Below, in pieces: positions 6,285 to 7,999 of a stretch of 7,999 nt of DNA (positions within the stretch are counted from its first letter, which is position 1; each line of letters begins with the position of its first letter). The DNA lies in contig JBEKBO010000161.1 of NCBI GenBank assembly GCA_050015355.1, positions 1 to 7,999 of the forward strand, in the 5' to 3' direction. The notes beneath the pieces were generated by a model. That model saw only the letters and a program-made list of their open reading frames with translations. It was not told the DNA's origin and made no database searches. Made by a program: the position numbers and the translations under genes. This stretch comes from CAWBRT01 sp050015355. GTDB lineage: Bacteria; Acidobacteriota; Terriglobia; Terriglobales; Acidobacteriaceae.

Positions 6285-6290
6285 AGGTGA
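6285..6290 (+). promoter_or_regulatory. Ribosome binding site of the ybaK-like gene
   Basis: AGGTGA lies 7 nt before the ATG at 6298. It supports that start and is the clearest Shine-Dalgarno in the window. No obvious promoter is seen between the upstream repeat and this site. Confidence 0.5.
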
Positions 6291-6297
6291 CTGAAGC

Positions 6298-6777
6298 ATG
6301 GCAAAAACGAACGCCTGCCGCATTCTCGACGGGCTGGGCGTGAAGTACGAATTGCGCGTGTACGAGGTCGATCCCAACGATCTGGCCGCCGAGAGCGTCG
6401 CGGCCAAAATCGGATTTCCGCCCGAGCAGGTCTTCAAGACCCTTTGCGTGCGTGGCGACCGCAACGGAATTTGCTTCGCGGTGATTCCGGGCAGCTACGA
6501 GCTTGACTTCAAAAAACTGGCCAAGGCCAGCGGCGACCGCAAAGCGGAGATGGTTCCGCTCAAAGAGGTGCAGCCGCTCACCGGCTACATCCGCGGCGGC
6601 GTCACCGCCCTCGGCGCAAAAAAGGATTACCCGGTAATTGCCGACGAGACGATTGTGCTCTGGGACGCAATCTCCATCTCCGCCGGGCAGCGCGGATTGC
6701 AGATCATCATTGCGCCGGACGACTATGTGCGCACGACCAAAGCAACGCTGGCCGAGATTTCACACGAAAAGAAGTAA
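6298..6777 (+). CDS. ybaK: YbaK/EbsC-family Cys-tRNA(Pro) deacylase
   Basis: Proteins of this family hydrolyse Cys-tRNA(Pro), which forms when prolyl-tRNA synthetase mischarges tRNA(Pro) with cysteine. They act in trans in the cytoplasm as free-standing editing domains. At 159 residues the product matches the single-domain YbaK length. The conserved lysine sits in VFKTLCV (K47). The glycine-rich loop is GYIRGGVTALGAKK (96-109), and SAGQRGLQI (128-136) is the late family motif. The first strand-helix (ACRILDGLGVKYELRVYEVD, residues 6-25) is also typical. AGGTGA at 7-nt spacing supports the ATG at 6298. It is separated from gltX by 356 bp of repeats and so may have its own promoter, although both genes concern aminoacyl-tRNA. 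The exact substrate within the INS superfamily (YbaK, ProXp and relatives) is inferred from overall similarity. Confidence 0.92.
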   Translation: MAKTNACRILDGLGVKYELRVYEVDPNDLAAESVAAKIGFPPEQVFKTLCVRGDRNGICFAVIPGSYELDFKKLAKASGDRKAEMVPLKEVQPLTGYIRGGVTALGAKKDYPVIADETIVLWDAISISAGQRGLQIIIAPDDYVRTTKATLAEISHEKK

Positions 6778-6985
6778 AGCCAAACCCGCGCCGTGACGAG
6801 CAGACGGTCGCTCCAGTAAACGGGGGTTTCCGTTTCGGGCGTAACAAGTGATATGGCCTGTTATCAACAATTACCTGCCAGGCATTAGTTCCGGTTTGCC
6901 TGTGATCTGACCGGAACAGCACAGAGCCTTAGGGAAACCCTTGCCACAAGCCGGCCTAACGGTGTCAATATCCAAGTCGAGCAGA
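6778..6985. other. Convergent intergenic region with a hairpin
   Basis: The ybaK-like gene and the minus-strand hypothetical gene end facing each other here. GTTCCGGT (6888-6895) pairs perfectly with ACCGGAAC (6910-6917), an 8-bp stem with a 14-nt loop. A minor AGGG/CCCT hairpin lies at 6931-6941. Neither is followed by a U-run, so a bidirectional terminator is possible but not shown. I see no gene. Base composition begins to fall here compared with the region to the left. Confidence 0.35.
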
Positions 6986-7651
6986 TCACCCGCTGAGCTT
7001 GAAAGTGCAGACGTTCTGCACGTATGCCCGCTCTCCATGAAATGGGATCTCTCCGGTGTATTGTGCTCCATCCTTTGCCCGTTGTACGATGTAGCGGAAT
7101 TTCCCGTCGAATTTTGTATCCCGATGAACGAAAGTAGGGCTAATTTCAGCCGCTTTGTTGAGAGATGCGTGTGGAATCGGGAAGGCAAACCCTGTCGAGT
7201 CCACCCAATCCTGTGTGCGAGGATAGGCCTCCAATTTCACATTACCAGTGGAGAGCAGGCTTACTTCCAAAAGCTGGAACGAATCATGCGATTTCAATAC
7301 CAACCTATTCACGTGTTGTGTGCCTTCGATCTTGCTTTCGATGGTTGCGACAGGTTTCCAACGTTCGGCATCAGCCCTCCGTTCAGCTTCGGCTTGACGT
7401 TTATTTGCCTCTTCCGCCTGAGCAGCGTGTTGCATCCGAAATCCTTCCTGTGTTTCCGCCAGCTTTCCAATCGTTTTGTGAAGGCCTTGAATCTGTTCCT
7501 CGTAATTCGGACCATGTCGTAGCGTGTATCGGGTGGTGAAGATCGAAACGGTCGCCGCGATCAAAGCGCTCACGAGTGCGCTTATTAATGCCGCGAACAC
7601 AGTGACCTGCCCATTTGAGAGAGAATCGATGAACGATTTCATGCTCTCCAT
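6986..7651 (-). CDS. Hypothetical membrane-anchored coiled-coil protein
   Basis: I do not recognise a family. Starting from the ATG at 7651, the product has 221 residues in three parts. A single hydrophobic helix spans about 16-40 (VTVFAALISALVSALIAATV). A charged Gln/Glu/Ala/Arg stretch of coiled-coil character spans about 50-97. A C-terminal domain (about 100-221) has the alternating pattern of beta-strands, with one Cys at 215. The helix could be a signal anchor with the coiled coil and C-terminal domain on one side of the membrane; the side cannot be told. The frame stays open to a GTG at 7753, but that start has no Shine-Dalgarno. The extra 34 residues are Arg-rich, and a TATAAT box lies inside that extension. 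Start choice between 7651 (GGAAAGGAAC before ATG) and 7642 is uncertain. The G+C content is lower than in gltX, suggesting accessory DNA. Confidence 0.7.
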   Translation of the reverse strand: MESMKSFIDSLSNGQVTVFAALISALVSALIAATVSIFTTRYTLRHGPNYEEQIQGLHKTIGKLAETQEGFRMQHAAQAEEANKRQAEAERRADAERWKPVATIESKIEGTQHVNRLVLKSHDSFQLLEVSLLSTGNVKLEAYPRTQDWVDSTGFAFPIPHASLNKAAEISPTFVHRDTKFDGKFRYIVQRAKDGAQYTGEIPFHGERAYVQNVCTFKLSG

Positions 7652-7742
7652 GTTCCTTTCCACAGCCTCATCGGCCCGCGGTCGCCGATATTCCAGCCAA
7701 CGCGTGCAACGCTTCCGGCTGACCCGGGTGGTGCTTCCCAGA

Positions 7743-7748
7743 ATTATA
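7743..7748 (-). promoter_or_regulatory. Candidate -10 box (TATAAT) for the hypothetical gene
   Basis: A perfect TATAAT lies on the minus strand at 7748-7743, about 92 bp before the ATG at 7651. No good -35 is found at 16-18 bp; TTCGAT at 7774-7769 is too far away, with a 20-bp spacer. If real, it excludes translation from the upstream GTG at 7753 and makes this gene a unit separate from the gene at the right edge. Confidence 0.3.
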
Positions 7749-7792
7749 GTCACCGGTTCGGCGGGAATATCGAACTCGGGCCGCCATGCAGT

Positions 7793-7999
7793 TTAGTCCT
7801 GAAATACGCCCTTACGTTTCTCAATGTCCGGGTCGTCGGCAACTCGGAAGTATCCCGGTGGGTCGGCGTAACTGTCGATAAGTCTTAGGGCTGTATCTGA
7901 AGCGCCCACGAGTGAAGAGCTGATTCCAGCGGCGCTATCCACGGGCGCTTCGGATACAGCGACTTGAAGGAAGCCGCCCTCCGGGATTATGGGATTTGT
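7793..7999 (-). CDS. C-terminal end of an unrecognised gene, running off the right edge
   Basis: A minus-strand frame is open from the right edge to a TAA at 7795-7793, giving 68 residues. Its start lies outside the window. The peptide reads like genuine protein rather than GC noise. It begins TNPIIPEGGFLQVAVSEAPV, contains ASDTALRLIDSYADPPGYFR and ends DDPDIEKRKGVFQD. The first part is neutral to hydrophobic and the last 25 residues are charged. I cannot assign a family. It lies 141 bp upstream of the start of the hypothetical membrane protein and on the same strand, so the two might belong to one accessory unit. A long inverted repeat (7890-7960) lies inside the coding frame. Confidence 0.6.
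   Translation of the reverse strand, partial: TNPIIPEGGFLQVAVSEAPVDSAAGISSSLVGASDTALRLIDSYADPPGYFRVADDPDIEKRKGVFQD
7890..7960. repeat. 18-bp inverted repeat inside the right-edge coding frame
   Basis: GCTGTATCTGAAGCGCCC (7890-7907) is complementary to GGGCGCTTCGGATACAGC (7943-7960) at 17 of 18 positions, with a 35-nt loop between. The arms encode AVSEAP and GASDTA in the minus-strand frame. It could fold in the mRNA or mark a sequence-exchange or insertion event. Confidence 0.6.

Noticed and set aside
6941..7539. Plus-strand frames opposite the hypothetical membrane protein (193 and 124 codons)
   Set aside because: They are antisense to a frame with a clear helix, coiled-coil and beta-domain layout. 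Their own sequence is Ser/Phe/Cys-rich with no domain pattern.
7890..7960. Terminal inverted repeat of an insertion sequence
   Set aside because: The arms lie only 35 bp apart inside an open coding frame, with no transposase between them. A small in-frame repeat remains possible.

Overview
The window looks like chromosomal DNA from a high-GC, diderm (outer-membrane) bacterium. The most likely source is an acidobacterium of the Terriglobia/Koribacter type. Three things point there: an LptD outer-membrane protein, a long-tailed RDD-domain membrane protein directly upstream of gltX, and intergenic repeats of the 'TGTCAT-CCTGAG ... CGAAGGATCTGC' type, which I remember as common in acidobacterial genomes. 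The assignment is inference, because no rRNA or other marker gene is present.

Layout. Positions 1-210 hold a short repeat and the tail region after lptD. lptD (LPS assembly at the outer membrane) fills 211-2718 on the minus strand. A gap of about 400 bp separates it from the divergently oriented plus-strand genes; this gap is GC-rich and rich in inverted repeats. On the plus strand, an RDD-domain membrane protein (3116-4252) is followed 33 bp later by gltX, glutamyl-tRNA synthetase (4286-5941); these two may share a transcript. A 356 bp gap then carries two separate inverted-repeat structures, followed by a YbaK/EbsC-type Cys-tRNA(Pro) deacylase (6298-6777). The last 1.2 kb is different. Hand counts give 28/60 G+C at 7081-7140 and 32/60 at 7381-7440, against 41/60 at 5581-5640 in gltX. 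It carries two minus-strand genes of unknown function: a membrane-anchored coiled-coil protein (6986-7651) and the C-terminal end of a gene that runs off the right edge (7793-7999).

Functionally, gltX and the ybaK-like gene both act on aminoacyl-tRNA (charging, and clearance of mischarged tRNA). lptD and the RDD protein are envelope proteins. I see no phage genes, transposase, CRISPR array, tRNA or rRNA. I found no clear new multi-gene system. The points most worth checking are the composite inverted repeat at 6091-6244 and its relative at 1-74, the structured stretch upstream of lptD, the altered cysteine set of LptD, and the two unrecognised low-GC genes at the right edge.
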